Origin: Colocasia esculenta
Lineage: Eukaryota > Streptophyta > Magnoliopsida > Alismatales > Araceae
NCBI GenBank assembly: GCA_014218235.1
Contig: CM024755.1
Span: forward strand, 102,900,948 to 102,964,947
Direction of reading: 5' to 3'
Length of the DNA stretch: 64,000 nucleotides
Shown: positions 11,576-23,135 of the stretch, in pieces
Layout: every line of letters starts with the position of its first letter
Numbering within the stretch: position 1 is the stretch's first letter
Notes under the pieces: generated by a model
Database searches by the model: none
What the model saw: only the letters and a program-made list of their open reading frames with translations
Told to the model about the DNA's origin: nothing
Program-made: the position numbers and the translations under genes

Positions 11576-13423
11576 CTATGATAGAGATTTCAGGGGTTTA
11601 GGAACTAAACTCCATACATTGTTTCTTTGAAATTGACCAAGTTCCTCATGCATAGCATCAATCCATGAGTTGTCTTTTAAGGCTTCTTCAACATTTTTGG
11701 GTTCCACTTGAGAAACAAAAGCAAAAAGATCATGTTCAATTATTTTTCTTACTTGAGACCGTGTTTGAACAGAATCATTTAAACTACCTATCACATCATC
11801 AAGTGGGTGATCTTTGGAATACCTCACATTTGTGATTGTTGAAGGGCCGGGAGTATCTTGTCCTTGAGGAATTTGATCTTGTGAGTGTCGATCTTCAGGA
11901 GGTTCACTTTCTGGTGGATTCTCTTCAAGTGTTTCATCTGGTTTTCTGAATGCTATTTCATCATCTTCATCGTAGTCCCTGTGAAGATATCCACCTTTGG
12001 TCTTGGAATCTTCTTCAGATTTGTCTTTTGCTTTGACTTGAAGATCCTTAAGTGATGTTCCTTCATCCTCTTTTTCAGTCCTGTTAATATTCAAACAGTT
12101 AGATTTGGCATAAGTCTCATCAAAGATGACATGTGGAGTTTCTTCCACAGTGCGTGTTTTATTGTTAAACACCCTATATGCCCTAGAGTGTTCTGAGTAG
12201 CCTAGAAAAACACCTTGATCACTTTTGGCTTCAAATTTATCTAAATCAGATTTATCATTGTTATGAATAAATACCTTTGAGCCAAAAACTCGGAAGTACC
12301 CAAGGTTGGGTTTCTTACCTTTCAACAACTGGTAGGGGGTTTTCTTTATCACAGGTCTTACCATGGCTCTGTTTAGAATGTAGCACGAAGTGTTCACTGC
12401 TTCTGCCCAAAATCTTTTGGAGAGTTGGCCTTCAACCAGAAGAGTGCGAGCCATTTCCACCAATGTTCTGTTTTTCCTCTCCACTACTCCATTTTGTTCT
12501 GGAGTCCTTGGGGAAGAGAACAGATGTTCAATCCCTTGGTGCCTGCAAAAATCAGAAAATGCATTGTTATCAAATTCTCCCCCGTGATCGGTGCGGATTG
12601 AGCATATTTTATTCACATTGCCATGCTCAATCTTGTTAAAGAATTCTTGGAAGATTGAAAGTGTTTCACTTTTGTGTGCCAAGAATTTGACCCATGTGAA
12701 CCTAGAAAAATCATCTACAATGACAAAACCAAAACGTTTGCCATTGAGACTTAGAGTTCTAGTTGGTCCAAAAAGGTCCATGTGCAACAGTTCAAATGGT
12801 TTAGATGTGCTTACCGGTGCTTTAGATTTGAAAGACTTCCGGGTCTGTTTTCCCTGTGCACATGCATCACAAAAACTTTCATTGTTGCTAAAAGAAATGT
12901 CAGGAAGTCCACTTACCAATTTGAGCTTCATGATCTTGTGCAACACGTTGTAGCTCGCATGGCCAAGCCTACGATGCCACAAGGTCAATTCATCCTGTCT
13001 ATTTGCAACAAGACACAAGTTGTCATTCTCTGGATCATCTAAGTCAACTAAGTAAATGTTATTCACTCTTTTTCCAAAAAATTTCACACTTCCTGTTTCT
13101 TTATCAACAATTTGACATGAATTTGATTCAAAAATGACGTTGTGACCTCTATCACATAATTGACTTATGCTAAGCAAATTGTGATTAAGGCCATCAACCA
13201 ACAATACATTTTCAATTGAATTGGAGGTACACTTACCAACATTACCTGTGCCAATGATTTGGCCTTTGTTATTACCTCCAAAAATGACTTGTCCTCCGTC
13301 TTTCTCCACTAGGAAACAGAATTTACCTTTGTCGCCCGTCATGTGCCTCGAACAGCCGCTATCCAAGTACCATTTGTTTTGATGTTGGGCTGCTAGGCAT
13401 TCCTGCAAATGTGAATCAGACAA
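11576..13423 (-). pseudogene. Protease and integrase of element N
   Basis: A 615-residue open frame. Near its start is the aspartic protease signature YLDSGCSRHMTGD. The GAG-pre-integrase zinc finger follows (LWHRRLGHAS, CDACAQGKQTRKSF), then integrase with Asp in HMDLFGP, Asp in RTDHGGEFD and Glu in QNGVVERKNR. Next come the C-terminal GYSEHSRAYRVF region and a linker to RT. Frame breaks at both ends (about 13425 and 11590) are single-base shifts, so the polyprotein is not open as assembled. Confidence 0.9.
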
Positions 13424-14329
13424 GAGGTTTTGGTACCCAAATTACTTTGGGTCCCAAAATTTCATTCATGCAACAAAGTAGATGTTTAGGAATCCAAACT
13501 TGTTTGACTTTTTGTTTCTTTGGATTATTCCAACATTGTTTTTCATCATGACCAATCTTTTTACACACATTGCATGAAGGAATTTTCTTTTCAATTTTCT
13601 GTTGCTTGATAGACTGTTTATTCATTGAAACTGTTCTTGTCTGTCGACAGGCACCATTGTATCTGTCGACAGGTGGCTTTTTCTTTTGTTTGTTGGGAAC
13701 ATTTTGTTTGTGTAGTATTGGCTTGGTCTGAGACTTTCTTGAATTATGCTTTGTGGGAGCATGCTTGGTTGTGCTTGGGCTAGGATCAACAAATGAAGTT
13801 ATCAATGACTCTCCTATTTTCTTTTGTTTGACAGGTTGATATCCTAATCCATGCTTGGTTACATGTATTTTGGCGCCCAAAACCGCATCTAGATTTTGCT
13901 TCCCTTTTACAAATTTCATTAAGTCCTCAGATTTTTCTTTCAATTCCTTTTCAGTTTGTTCCAACTTTTTCTTGGTTTCCAATTGTTCTTCTTGAAGGAA
14001 TTCAATGGAATGGCTTAAACAGTCTTTTTCTTTTTGTATTTCTTGCAATTTCATTTTCAAGCAATCCATTTCTTCATTATGAGTCTTTTCATCAACTTTC
14101 ATCATTTCTAATTCTTTTGTCAGGAATGCAATTCGTTCATCATTGTTCTTATCATGCACAAGGGAGTTGCATTTCTTTTTTAATGCTCTATTCTCAGATC
14201 TATATTCACGAAATTTTCAAATAAAGTAGTGTATGCTTCCTCCCATTCACTTGCAGTGAAATCATCAAATGAGAAATTTACCTCGCTGGAGTCATCACTC
14301 CTGGCCATCAAGCATTTCACTTCTTCATC
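13416..14329 (-). pseudogene. Gag C-terminal region of element N: coiled coil and second zinc knuckle
   Basis: The open frame from 14159 encodes a Glu/Lys-rich coiled coil (about residues 5-90) and a basic linker. A second CCHC knuckle (CNVCKKIGHDEKQC) follows, then the WVPK segment before protease. A pair of CTGTCGACAG palindromes (13641 and 13663) is embedded in the coding sequence and translated in frame as part of the linker. Two shifts near 14330 and 14210 separate this from the gag N-terminus. Confidence 0.75.
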
Positions 14330-15366
14330 ATCGATGTTTCTTGTGCATCTTCATCTTCATCACTCCAGGTGGCCAACATTGCTTTGGCCTTCTTGGAGGT
14401 GAATTTTTCTTTCTTCAGCTTCTTCTTGAGTTCCGGGCATTCTCCTCTCATATGCCCCTGTTTCTTGCATTCATAACAAACAATGTCAGATTTTTTGTTG
14501 GACTCATATTTCTGTGAAAAATTTTTCTTAGGAAAGGGTTTGGAGTTACCTGTGTCTCTCCTCTTGAACTTGAGAAATTTCTTGAATTGTCTAGTGAGCA
14601 TTGCCATTTCATCATCATCACTCTCACTAGACGTTTCTTGCTCATCACTATCTTGTTGAATGGATTTCTTGGAACTTGTTGATGTTTTATTGGATGCTTT
14701 TAGAGCAATTGACTTCCTAGGATTTTCTTCTAATTCTTTTCTTTTGATGTTGATTTCATATGTCATTAGAGAGCCAATTAGTTCATCCAATTTCATTTTG
14801 GAAAGGTCTTTGGAATCCTCAATGACAGTGGCCTTAGTATTCCAAGATGAAGTAAGAGAACGAAGGATCTTTCTTACTAAGTCACTTTCAGAGTATTCCT
14901 TCTTAAGACCTTTTAGCCCGTTAACTATTAGCATGAATCTTGCAAACATGTCTGATACGGTTTCATCAGTTTTCATCTTGAACATTTCATATTCAGACAC
15001 TAACATGCTAACTTTAGTTTCCCTTACCTCGGACGTACCTTCGTAAATGAGTTCAAGCTTGTCCCACATCTCTTTTGCTGTTGAGCATGTGGAGACTCTT
15101 GAGAACTCCTTTGGATGCACCGCACATTGCATCATGTTTAGTGCGCTCCAGTTGAGAGTTCCTTTAGCTATTTGGTCTTTCGTCCAGGTGTCTTCGTCCT
15201 CGGGCAACACGTATGGTCCCTTGCTGACTATCTTCCACAGCTCGTAATTTTGAGCTCTCAAAAATACCTGCATACGGTTTTTCCAATAAGGATAGTCAGT
15301 GCCATCAAAATAGGGTGGCCTGGTTACTGAATGTCCCTCGGCCATATACCCTTTGCTAGAATCCAT
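14317..15366 (-). pseudogene. Gag of element N
   Basis: The start codon is at 15366-15364, 62 bp inside the PBS. The frame contains the copia gag core (PYFDGTDYPYWKNRM, CAVHPKEFSRVSTC, EMWDKLELIYEGTSEV, the ARFMLIVNGLKGL segment) and a CCHC zinc knuckle (CYECKKQGHMRGEC). It forms the particle and binds genomic RNA. The frame stops early at 14317 because of a one-base shift relative to element A's gag, so this part is otherwise full length. Confidence 0.88.
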
Positions 15367-15427
15367 AAGATCGAAAATCTCCTGATCGCTAGATCAAATG
15401 ACGAACAACAGTAAATCGGAGAAACCC

Positions 15428-15439
15428 GCTCTGATACCA
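15428..15439 (-). other. Primer binding site of element N (tRNA-iMet)
   Basis: The minus strand reads TGGTATCAGAGC, complementary to the 3' end of plant initiator methionine tRNA, two bases inside the LTR edge. It primes minus-strand cDNA synthesis. Confidence 0.92.
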
Positions 15440-15441
15440 AT

Positions 15442-16802
15442 TGAAGAGTTATGCGGAAATACACAATACGGTAATCTAGAAGGGGGGGGGGTTGAATAGA
15501 TTACGGCAATTTTAAACTATTGATGGCTTCTTTTCGATGCTACAGCGATCTTAATGAAATTTGATTCAAATTCGATTAAGTATGAGACCGCTTGAGTTGA
15601 TCTAAAAGAGAACAGGGAATCAAACGTGCGTATGAACACCGTGCCTACCAATCATCTATCGCAAAACGCGAACAAACCACAGAACACGATGATTTAAGGT
15701 GGTTCGGAGTACACAACTCGTGTATCCTACATCCACCGTCCACACACACACGCAGAAACGACTGCTTATGAGCGAGTTCAACACTACAACTCAACCACAC
15801 ACACGTTGTCTGATGAAGCACGATCAGAACAACCACAAATACGTGAATCAAGCACAAGGGATGCTCGAAACACAACCACACACACACACGATGGAATGGA
15901 AATTATGAAATGGAGAAGAATTAGGAATTAGGGAACAAATCCGGTTGGAATTCTTCTCGTGGATCGTCCAAACGCTCTTCAAACTTCGATTGGATGTAGA
16001 TTGATCGATGTAGAAGGTTGAATTGATGACGATCCGGCTTCAGCTCCGCATAGATGGTGATTCCACGACGATCTGGGCGGAAAGTTGAAGCAGAGCAGCA
16101 ATTTGGGGCTTTTCCTCTTGGTCCCTTGGAGGCTCTTGGATGGGAGGCTGCTCTCTGCGAATTTGGCTCCAAAAGGATGCTTATATAGTGTTAGGTAAAG
16201 GTGGGGGTCGTGGAGGAAGGAAACACCCAAGTGGGGCCGGATTTGGAAACACAAAATCTCATGTTTCCGTCGTCTGTCGACAGGTGCACTTGCATCTGTC
16301 GACAGGCGCACTCAGGCTGAGAACTGGGTTTCAGGAAATTGAGTTTCTGAGTGTATCTGTCGACAGGCAGTTTGCATCTGTCGACAGATGCACTCAGGAA
16401 TAGAAAACCTGAGCTCTGTCCTGGGTTGACTGTGTGTATCTGTCGACAGGTACATTTCATCTGTCGACAGATGCACTCAGAGATGCAAACCTGAGCTCTG
16501 TCTTGGAATGACTGTGTGAATCTGTCGACAGGTACATTGCATCTGTCGACAGATACACCTCTTTGACAGATATTTGTGTTTTTTGCTCATTTCTTCAATG
16601 CCTCTTCAATGCTCCATGTTTCATGCTTGTGCACCTACATGCAAATACATTGTTAGTGATATACATTGTATGATTTAGCAATGTTTAACTCAATCACTTT
16701 CATGGTGTTTTTCATGTTAGTTAGCACATCAATTTTGCATTAAATCAATGTTCAAGGATGTTAATGTGATCATCAAAAACATGATATATGAAAAACCCAA
16801 CA
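15442..16802 (-). repeat. 5' LTR of element N
   Basis: A 1361-bp copy of the LTR at 5409-6766. Beyond the constant offset, I saw only a three-base longer G run near 15480 and one C-to-T difference at 16579. It contains the same palindrome array (16274-16552) and TATA box, and should be the promoter of the element. Confidence 0.95.
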
Positions 16803-19061
16803 AAACAATCAGTGGAGAGAAGATTTTGGTACCCAAACATTGTTGGGACCATCAGAATGTTTGAACATTGATATCAAATCTTTCCTAATCCAGATCTAAC
16901 TTGGTTTTTGCTTCTGTTTGATTTTAGTGGTGTTTTCTGCTTTTTTCAGTTTGTCCTTTCCTTTTGGAATCAAGACACCAGTGTTCTTTTTCTTATTAAG
17001 AATGGGGTTTTGCATTTGGACATGAGTGTTCAATTGTGGAGGTCCAAACCAAGGATTTTGATAGTACACTGAAAATTTTGGATGGAAGAATTGAGGATGG
17101 TACCAAGAAGGATTGAGATACCATTGGTTCCAAGAATTAGTCCAATCAGCTTGATGTGCTGTCTTGGAAGTCCAAGGTTTCTCATGAATTGCTTCTTTTA
17201 AGTTTTTCTTATTTTTCAAATTTTTATTTGAATTTTTGGTTGATTGATTTGTGGTTTTTGAGGTTGAGCAGGTCGACCTGTCCTTAACTGGTGTCGACAC
17301 AGCAGTCACATATTTCACCTTTTTGTGGACTTGTGTCGCCCTGTTAGGTGATTGTGTCGACCTAGTTGGTTTCTCTTTGTTCTGGGTTTTTGAAATTTTT
17401 ACTGTGTTGCTTGACACTTGCTTATTTTTTGTGTTTTCAAGACTAGAACCTTTGACAAAATTGATCAAGGGTGCTTTTTCTCTTATTTCACCAGATTTGT
17501 CTTTCTTGGGTTTTTATTTGTTGAATCCTAGTCCATGTGATTCAGATCTCATTCTAGCTCCTAGCAAGGCCTCCAAATTGTCTTTACCTTTTGTAAAGGT
17601 TTCAATGACTTGTTCTTTTTCTTTTAGCTGGTTTTCTAAGGTTTTGATTTCATCAACACTTTTTTGTTTTTCTTTTTGTTCTAGTTCCAGCTTTTCAGAC
17701 AATTATTTAAACTCATGAGTGGCCTTTTGGGATGCAAGCTTGAGCTCATCAATCACATTCAGAAGATTTTCTTTTTCCTCATGGAGCTCAACTACTTCAT
17801 TTTCCAATTCACAAATTCTTTTGTTTATTGATTGGTTATGCAGAATGTTTTCAATTTTCTTCTTTAGATGTTTGTTTTCTTTTCTTATTTCAGAATAATT
17901 TTCAACAAGTTCAGCATATGCATCTTGCCAATCATCAATTGAAAAATTATCAAAAAATGTACTTACCTTTTCATCTGAGCCATTTGTCATAAAGCAAATT
18001 TCCTCACTTTCTGAGCTTGAGGACTTTTCTTCTTCTTTTTCACTTGAGTCTTCATCAGACCAAGTGGCAACCATTGCTTTTGGCTTCTTGAATTTGTGAA
18101 TCTTCTTGTATTTCTCCTTCTTGTTCTCAAGACATTCTCCCTTCATATGTCCTGGTTTGTTGCACCTGTAACAAATGATAACTTCATCAGATTTCTGATT
18201 TCTACTTGAATTGGCATTAGAAAAGGAAGTGTTTCTTTTTCCTGATGGGAATTTCTTTTTCCCAGAAAGTTTTCCTTTTCTATATTTTAAGAATTTTCTG
18301 AATTGCCTGGTCATGAGGGCAAGCTCATCCTCATTGGACTCAGACTCATCAGAACTTGTTTTCTCCTGATTCTTGTCTTTGTTACTAGATGAAGCTTTGA
18401 GGGCTACTGGTTTGGTTTTGATTATGTGCTCTTCATTTCTTTTTAGGTTTATTTCATAAGTCATTAAGGATCCTATCAATTCATCAAAAGAGATTTTGGA
18501 CAAATCTTTAGAATCTTCGATGACTGTGGCCTTAGTGTGCCAAATTGAAGAGAGAGAGCGCAAGATTTTCCTTACCAAATCAGCATATGTATAATCCTTA
18601 CCTAAAGCCTTCAGTCCATTCACAATGATCATAAACCTAGCAAACATTTCAGAAATAGTCTCATCAGATTTCATCATAAACAGTTCATACTCAGAAACAA
18701 GAATGTTAGCTTTGGTTTCTTTTACTTGAGATGTTCCCTCATAGAGTAGCTCAAGCTTATCCCACATCTCCTTGGAAGATTTGCACATGGAGATTCTTGA
18801 GTACTCCTTAGGGTGGACTGCACATTGGATCATATTCATAGCACTATAGTTCAGGGTAGCCCTTCTAATCTGTTCCCTGGTCAAGGTTTCTTCCTCTCCC
18901 TGGTTCTCATAGGGGCCTACCTCAACTACATTCCAGATTTCATAGTTTTGGGCTCTAAGAAAAACTTACATTCTATTCTTCCAATAAGATTAGTCTGTCC
19001 CATTGAAGAAGGGTGGCCTATTAATGGAATGACCCTCAACTATGAACCCTCTGGAATCCAT
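16803..19061 (-). pseudogene. Gag of element A
   Basis: The start codon is at 19061-19059. Two in-frame stops follow within the first 40 codons. From 18884 down to 17703 a long frame encodes the gag core (CAVHPKEYSRISMC, EMWDKLELLYEGTSQV), a CCHC knuckle (CYRCNKPGHMKGEC) and a coiled coil. The remaining part to 16896 is basic and broken. Palindrome cores GTCGAC at 17272, 17293 and 17356, and a mutated GTCGCC at 17335, lie inside this coding region with 21-bp spacing within pairs. Confidence 0.85.
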
Positions 19062-19167
19062 TGAATCAAATAAATGGTGCAAAGAAGGAAACACTCAGCA
19101 AGCAAGCAAGCAAAACACACAGAACAAATAGAAAATACTCAGATCAGATCAGATCAGTTATGAACCC

Positions 19168-19179
19168 GCTCTGATACCA
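19168..19179 (-). other. Primer binding site of element A (tRNA-iMet)
   Basis: The minus strand reads TGGTATCAGAGC, two bases inside the LTR edge at 19182. It is identical to the PBS of element N. Confidence 0.9.
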
Positions 19180-20158
19180 ATTGTAGGATCGAAAATAAGG
19201 TTGGACCAGATCTAGAAGGGGGGGTTGAATAGATCTAGGTCAGAAACTGCGGAAGCTTAGCCAATTTAAAAAAAATGCTTTGAATCAGAGACAACTTAAG
19301 AATGAAATTCACATATCTGATGAGTGATTGTGTGAGTTAGATGATTAGAGTGTGTGAACAAGTTGATTAGAAGTTAAATCGAAATATCCTATGCATTCAT
19401 CTAGCGCAAAGTGAAATTGAATCACAAACAAATCACTGCACAGAGATTTTTAGGTGGTTCGGAAATCACACCATGTGACTCCTACATCCACCCCTCACAC
19501 TGTGAGGTTCCACTATACAACTTGGATACACCACACCCACTGGAGCCTGACAACTCCAACACACTGAGTTCTACAACTCACACAACCTCTAGAGCAAGAC
19601 TACTCTAGAAACCTTAGCAAGATTGCTCAACCACAACCTGAGTACACGACTCAAAAACACTGAGCACAAAGGCTTACAAACAACTTGCTAGAACAGAAAC
19701 ACAAGATCCAGATCCTCTAGCAATGATCTGATCTATCAAGAGTTCATTCAAGAGACTGGTGCAACAACTCATGCACAATCTCAGAATGACTCAGAAGAAA
19801 CAAGGGGAATTGAGGAATTGTATGAATAATCCTTGTTCTTCAAATGTACTCCCTTGTAGAAGGTCGAATTGCGAAGAAGCTTGAACTCTTGAAGTCCCTG
19901 GCCGATGCTCTGCATTTTGTGCTTTGGGATCTTCCTTGAAGTCTTCACAATTGGCAGCTTCAACTGATCTGCTCCCTTGGAAGTGATCTCATTGCATCTT
20001 CATGGATGAGACTTCACTTCTTGTGCTTCGAGAAATGTGAATTTGGTTGAAGAAGCACCAGGAGAGCAAGAACGGGAGGAGCCTCAGAGTTGCCGCCGAA
20101 ATAGCCTTTTCCTGGATGTGATGGAGGTCTCACTTTGGCTTGGGGGCAAATAGTGAGG

Positions 20159-20166
20159 TATTTATA
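20159..20166 (-). promoter_or_regulatory. LTR TATA box, element A/B
   Basis: The minus strand reads TATAAATA about 119 bp downstream of the palindrome array in transcription order, the same arrangement as in element N. Confidence 0.5.
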
Positions 20167-20284
20167 GTCCCACATGGCCAAAAGTGCCCTTGGGATACGT
20201 GGGCACATAATCCAAGGTTAATCCCTTTAACCCTAAAAGGCCACGTGTCCAGGCGGGACTGAACTTGACAAAAATCATCGGAGT

Positions 20285-20537
20285 GTGTCGACACTACATC
20301 AGCTAGTGTCGACATCCTGTGAAAATTCCACAAAACTGGAGTTCTGGAAAGTTGATCTAGTGTCGACACTAAGCCTAACTGTGTCGACACACTATGACTC
20401 TGTGAAATTATTCTGCTGGAAACCTGATCTAGTGTCGACACTACCTGGAGTTGTGTCGACACCCTGTAACATTCAGGTAAAAGAGGTCTTCTGGAATCTG
20501 CATCTAGTGTCGACAATAGTAGAGAGTGTGTCGACAC
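20285..20537 (-). promoter_or_regulatory. Four paired GTGTCGACAC palindromes in U3 of element A/B
   Basis: GTGTCGACAC or one-base variants start at 20285/20306, 20360/20381, 20432/20453 and 20507/20528. Spacing within every pair is exactly 21 bp. Pair-to-pair distance is 75, 72 and 75 bp. Only the outer base of the palindrome differs from element N (G...C instead of C...G). The intervening sequence is not shared. Confidence 0.85.
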
Positions 20538-20762
20538 TACCTTTGCAAAAAGTGTATGTTCATGTGAAATAAACACATAAATCATTAGTCCAATGTATTA
20601 ACATGAATGTATGAGATATAATGTGTTTGGAGACATACGTTTTTAACATTGTTATTGTATGTGTGATGTATTTAACCTGTTCTTTCATTGTGCATTAAAA
20701 TCACAACTTGTCATCATCAAAATCATGAGGGAAAATGTGTTAAATTCACACTCAACCCAACA

Positions 20763-21112
20763 ATCTCTCCCTTTTTGATGATGGCAATATTAAGTCAACA
20801 TGAAAGTTTGAATTTTTAAAGGATTGTGATTTTAAGGTATCCATTCACACAACATCCATTCACATACACACTGAATAACAATGTACACATTCACATTCAT
20901 TCAATTTTCGTTCACATTCATCAAAAGCTATTTAGCACAATTTAGTAACAATTGACATTTTTCATAATCAAGAGGCACAATGTTACTAATAACCATAGCT
21001 TTCCATTAATGGCCAAAAACCAACACAGTTTGATATCTACAGACATTCATTTGTTCATTCACATTCATTACAAAAAGTTCTCATTCAAAATAGATGTCCT
21101 TCTCCCCCTTTG
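20763..21112 (-). other. Polypurine tracts and 3' untranslated part of element B
   Basis: The minus strand has AAAAAGGGAGAGAT abutting the LTR (20763-20776) and a second AAAGGGGGAGAAGG at about 21099-21112. The AT-rich sequence between is noncoding. Confidence 0.7.
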
Positions 21113-21135
21113 ACATCATCAAAAAATAAAGTCCA

Positions 21136-23069
21136 TTAGGAGGATGGAGGAGAAGGAGGAATGGGCAGCAAGATAGTCTCAATATCCTTCAATCTTTTCT
21201 CCATAGAAGTCAAGCTGAACTTCATCTGAACTTGGATGGTTGAGAGTCTTGTATGCACAAGGTTTTCCATTCTTGCAGAATTTTCAGACATGTTTTCTTG
21301 AAGCACACTGAAATCAGCTGAAATAGGCTGTGATGATGAAGATGAACCAGCTGTGCCACCACGTCTGTTCAAAGTTTTGAATTCCTTCTTTAGAGCAGAC
21401 ATTTCTTCATCAATGTGAGCAGCTAAATTCTTCATGCCGTCCAAATCATCTACCATGTGTGCATAAGACAATCTTGTCTTGGAGATCTGATTGACTGCTT
21501 CCTGGCTGTTGAATAGATTTTGTTGAGAATTTGCCAAAATGCCTGCAAGAACCTTTTCTAACTTGTCTTGATGCTCCTTTAGTTCAAGGGAGGCATCAGC
21601 CAATGTTCCAATAAGCCTATTGAATCTTTGGGCTGCATAATCTGATGCGTCCTTTTGTTTGATGAACTGAGCATTCACTGAATTTTCCAACCGTTGTACT
21701 CTGAGCTCAAAGCCCTGACATCTGTTGGATTGAAAGAAGTGATGGTATCAAATTTGTCATTGAGAAATGAGTACAACTCTGGTGGAACAGAAGGTCCACC
21801 AAAGGAAGTGGAGGCTTGGGCTTGGGGAGTGAATGAAGGTATTTCCACTTCAGGGAGATGTGGTGAAGAGGTTTGAAAGGGAGGTGTATGAGGTACACCT
21901 TGGGGCATTGGTGCTTCATCCTCAACCGGAGGCTGGTCCTCATGTGCAGGAGAGTGAGGTTTCTCAGGAGGCGGTACAACCTCAGGAACTACTGAGGCCT
22001 CTACAACAGCTGATCCTCTTCTAACCTGATCTCCCTCAAGTATGAATCCCATGAATTTCTGCAAATGTTTGAACTGATAGATGTTTGACTTGGGGATGGT
22101 TTAAGATTTCTCATTCTCAAGAGAGACTCCAAAGTGCTCAAAGACTGGTGTAAGATGAGCTGCATAAGGAAGAGACCTATGGAGATCTTTCCTAGTAGTC
22201 TCAGACATGATTTGGTACATGATCACATGGAGGTTGACCTTTAATTCCTTCTTCATGCAATAAATTATGAATCTCTGTATATCGGTGAGTCTGTCCCTTC
22301 CACCACCTTGAGGTGTGATAATTGTGGTGAGGATGTGGTGGAGAAGTCTCAACACAGGAGGAAATGTGTTTGTGTTGAATTTTGTGACATGAGTTTGTCG
22401 GGAATCATTGACATCAGATGGAAGTCCAGTCAACAAGGAGTAAGCTTCATGGAGATTAAACTCAAAATTATGATAATCAGTCCCTGCATCAGGAATTCGA
22501 AACAAGGTGGCAGCTAGCTCTGTGGGCAAATCTATCAACACGCCCTTGACCTCAGACTTGTACCCTTCATCAGTACACTCCAAATTCAAATAGAATTCTT
22601 GTACAAGTCTGGGGTAAATGGTCCTAAAGTCAGAAATGAATGGCAACTAAGACTGAAAGTTGAAGAATTGGAGAATTTCTGGAAATGCAGCAGCGAGCTC
22701 ATTGTCTTCCAAATCTACAGCCCTAGGCTTTAGAATGGACTTTCCTTCACTGGCCAACTTTGAAGGGGTTTCCTCTAAGGGCTGAGAAGAGCCAGATGAA
22801 GGAGAAGATGATTCTTCAGAAATTTCAGGGGAAGATGCCAAAATCTTCCTCCTAGGGTTTCTAGGACCCCTTTGGGAAGGACCTCTACATGAAGAGGATG
22901 CCTTACATCTCTTGGAAGGAGTGGGAGAAGCAGATGAAGACCCTGGCCGCTCAACGGGGTCATGGCGATGTTTTCTTCACCTCTCAACAGGAGGAGGGTC
23001 TTCCACGGCAACCGGTCTTGCATTGGCCCAAGACCTGGCACCACGACAAGGCACCTACTTGAGGGCCAT
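21136..23069 (-). pseudogene. Env-like ORF of element B
   Basis: The start Met-Ala-Leu-Lys is at 23069. Open pieces are 22841-22647, 22646-22101, 22064-21675 and 21690-21136, separated by a TAG at about 22646 and frameshifts. The middle has the same conserved segments as in elements N and C (LHEAYSLLTGL, the LRLLHHILTTIITPQGG segment, RSLPYAAHL). A Pro-rich stretch follows, then a coiled-coil C-terminus ending in a Pro/Ser tail. No enzyme motif or membrane segment was recognised. Confidence 0.7.
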
Positions 23070-23135
23070 GGTTGCAGGGGAAAAAGAGGAGCAGAGGACG
23101 AAGGAGATGGCGGGAAGAGGATGGCGACAGAGATG

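Larger units (their letters stand above)
5409..16802 (-). mobile_element. Young nested Sirevirus-type copia element N
   Basis: This 11.4-kb minus-strand element lies inside the gag-pol region of element A. It has two LTRs of 1358 and 1361 bp that start TG and end CA. A tRNA-iMet PBS lies inside the 5' LTR, and two polypurine tracts precede the 3' LTR. Gag, protease, integrase, RT-RNase H and an env-like ORF follow in Sirevirus order. The LTRs differ by one substitution (C at 6543, T at 16579) and a G-run length (7 versus 10), so insertion was recent. Flanks are GCAAA on the left and AAACA on the right, so no clean 5-bp duplication is visible. Confidence 0.93.
1..20762 (-). mobile_element. Sirevirus-type Ty1/copia element A, interrupted by element N
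   Basis: This is a minus-strand copia element. Reading from high to low coordinates it has an LTR (20762-19182), a PBS complementary to initiator tRNA-Met, gag (19061 to about 16803), an interruption by element N (16802-5409), then protease remnant, integrase, RT-RNase H (to 2286), a spacer, and an env-like ORF that runs off the window at position 1. The order with an extra ORF after pol, together with duplicated polypurine tracts in its relatives, is typical of the Sirevirus lineage. Gag and pol carry many stops and frameshifts, so the copy is dead. Its 3' LTR lies outside the window. Confidence 0.85.
19182..20762 (-). repeat. LTR shared by elements A and B
   Basis: A 1581-bp LTR, TG to CA. 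It has a PBS on its left side and a polypurine tract on its right side, so it serves both as 5' LTR of A and as 3' LTR of B. U3 lies toward 20762 and holds the palindrome array. A TATA-like box (TATAAATA on the minus strand) is at 20166-20159. It is related to, but clearly distinct from, the LTR of element N. Confidence 0.85.
19182..23135 (-). mobile_element. Sirevirus remnant B (3' part)
   Basis: The remnant consists of a broken env-like ORF, duplicated polypurine tracts and the LTR shared with A. Upstream pol and gag are missing: at about 23135 the sequence changes abruptly to the RNase H end of a plus-strand element (C). The match to positions 1-651 shows that A and B belong to the same family. 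Confidence 0.8.
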
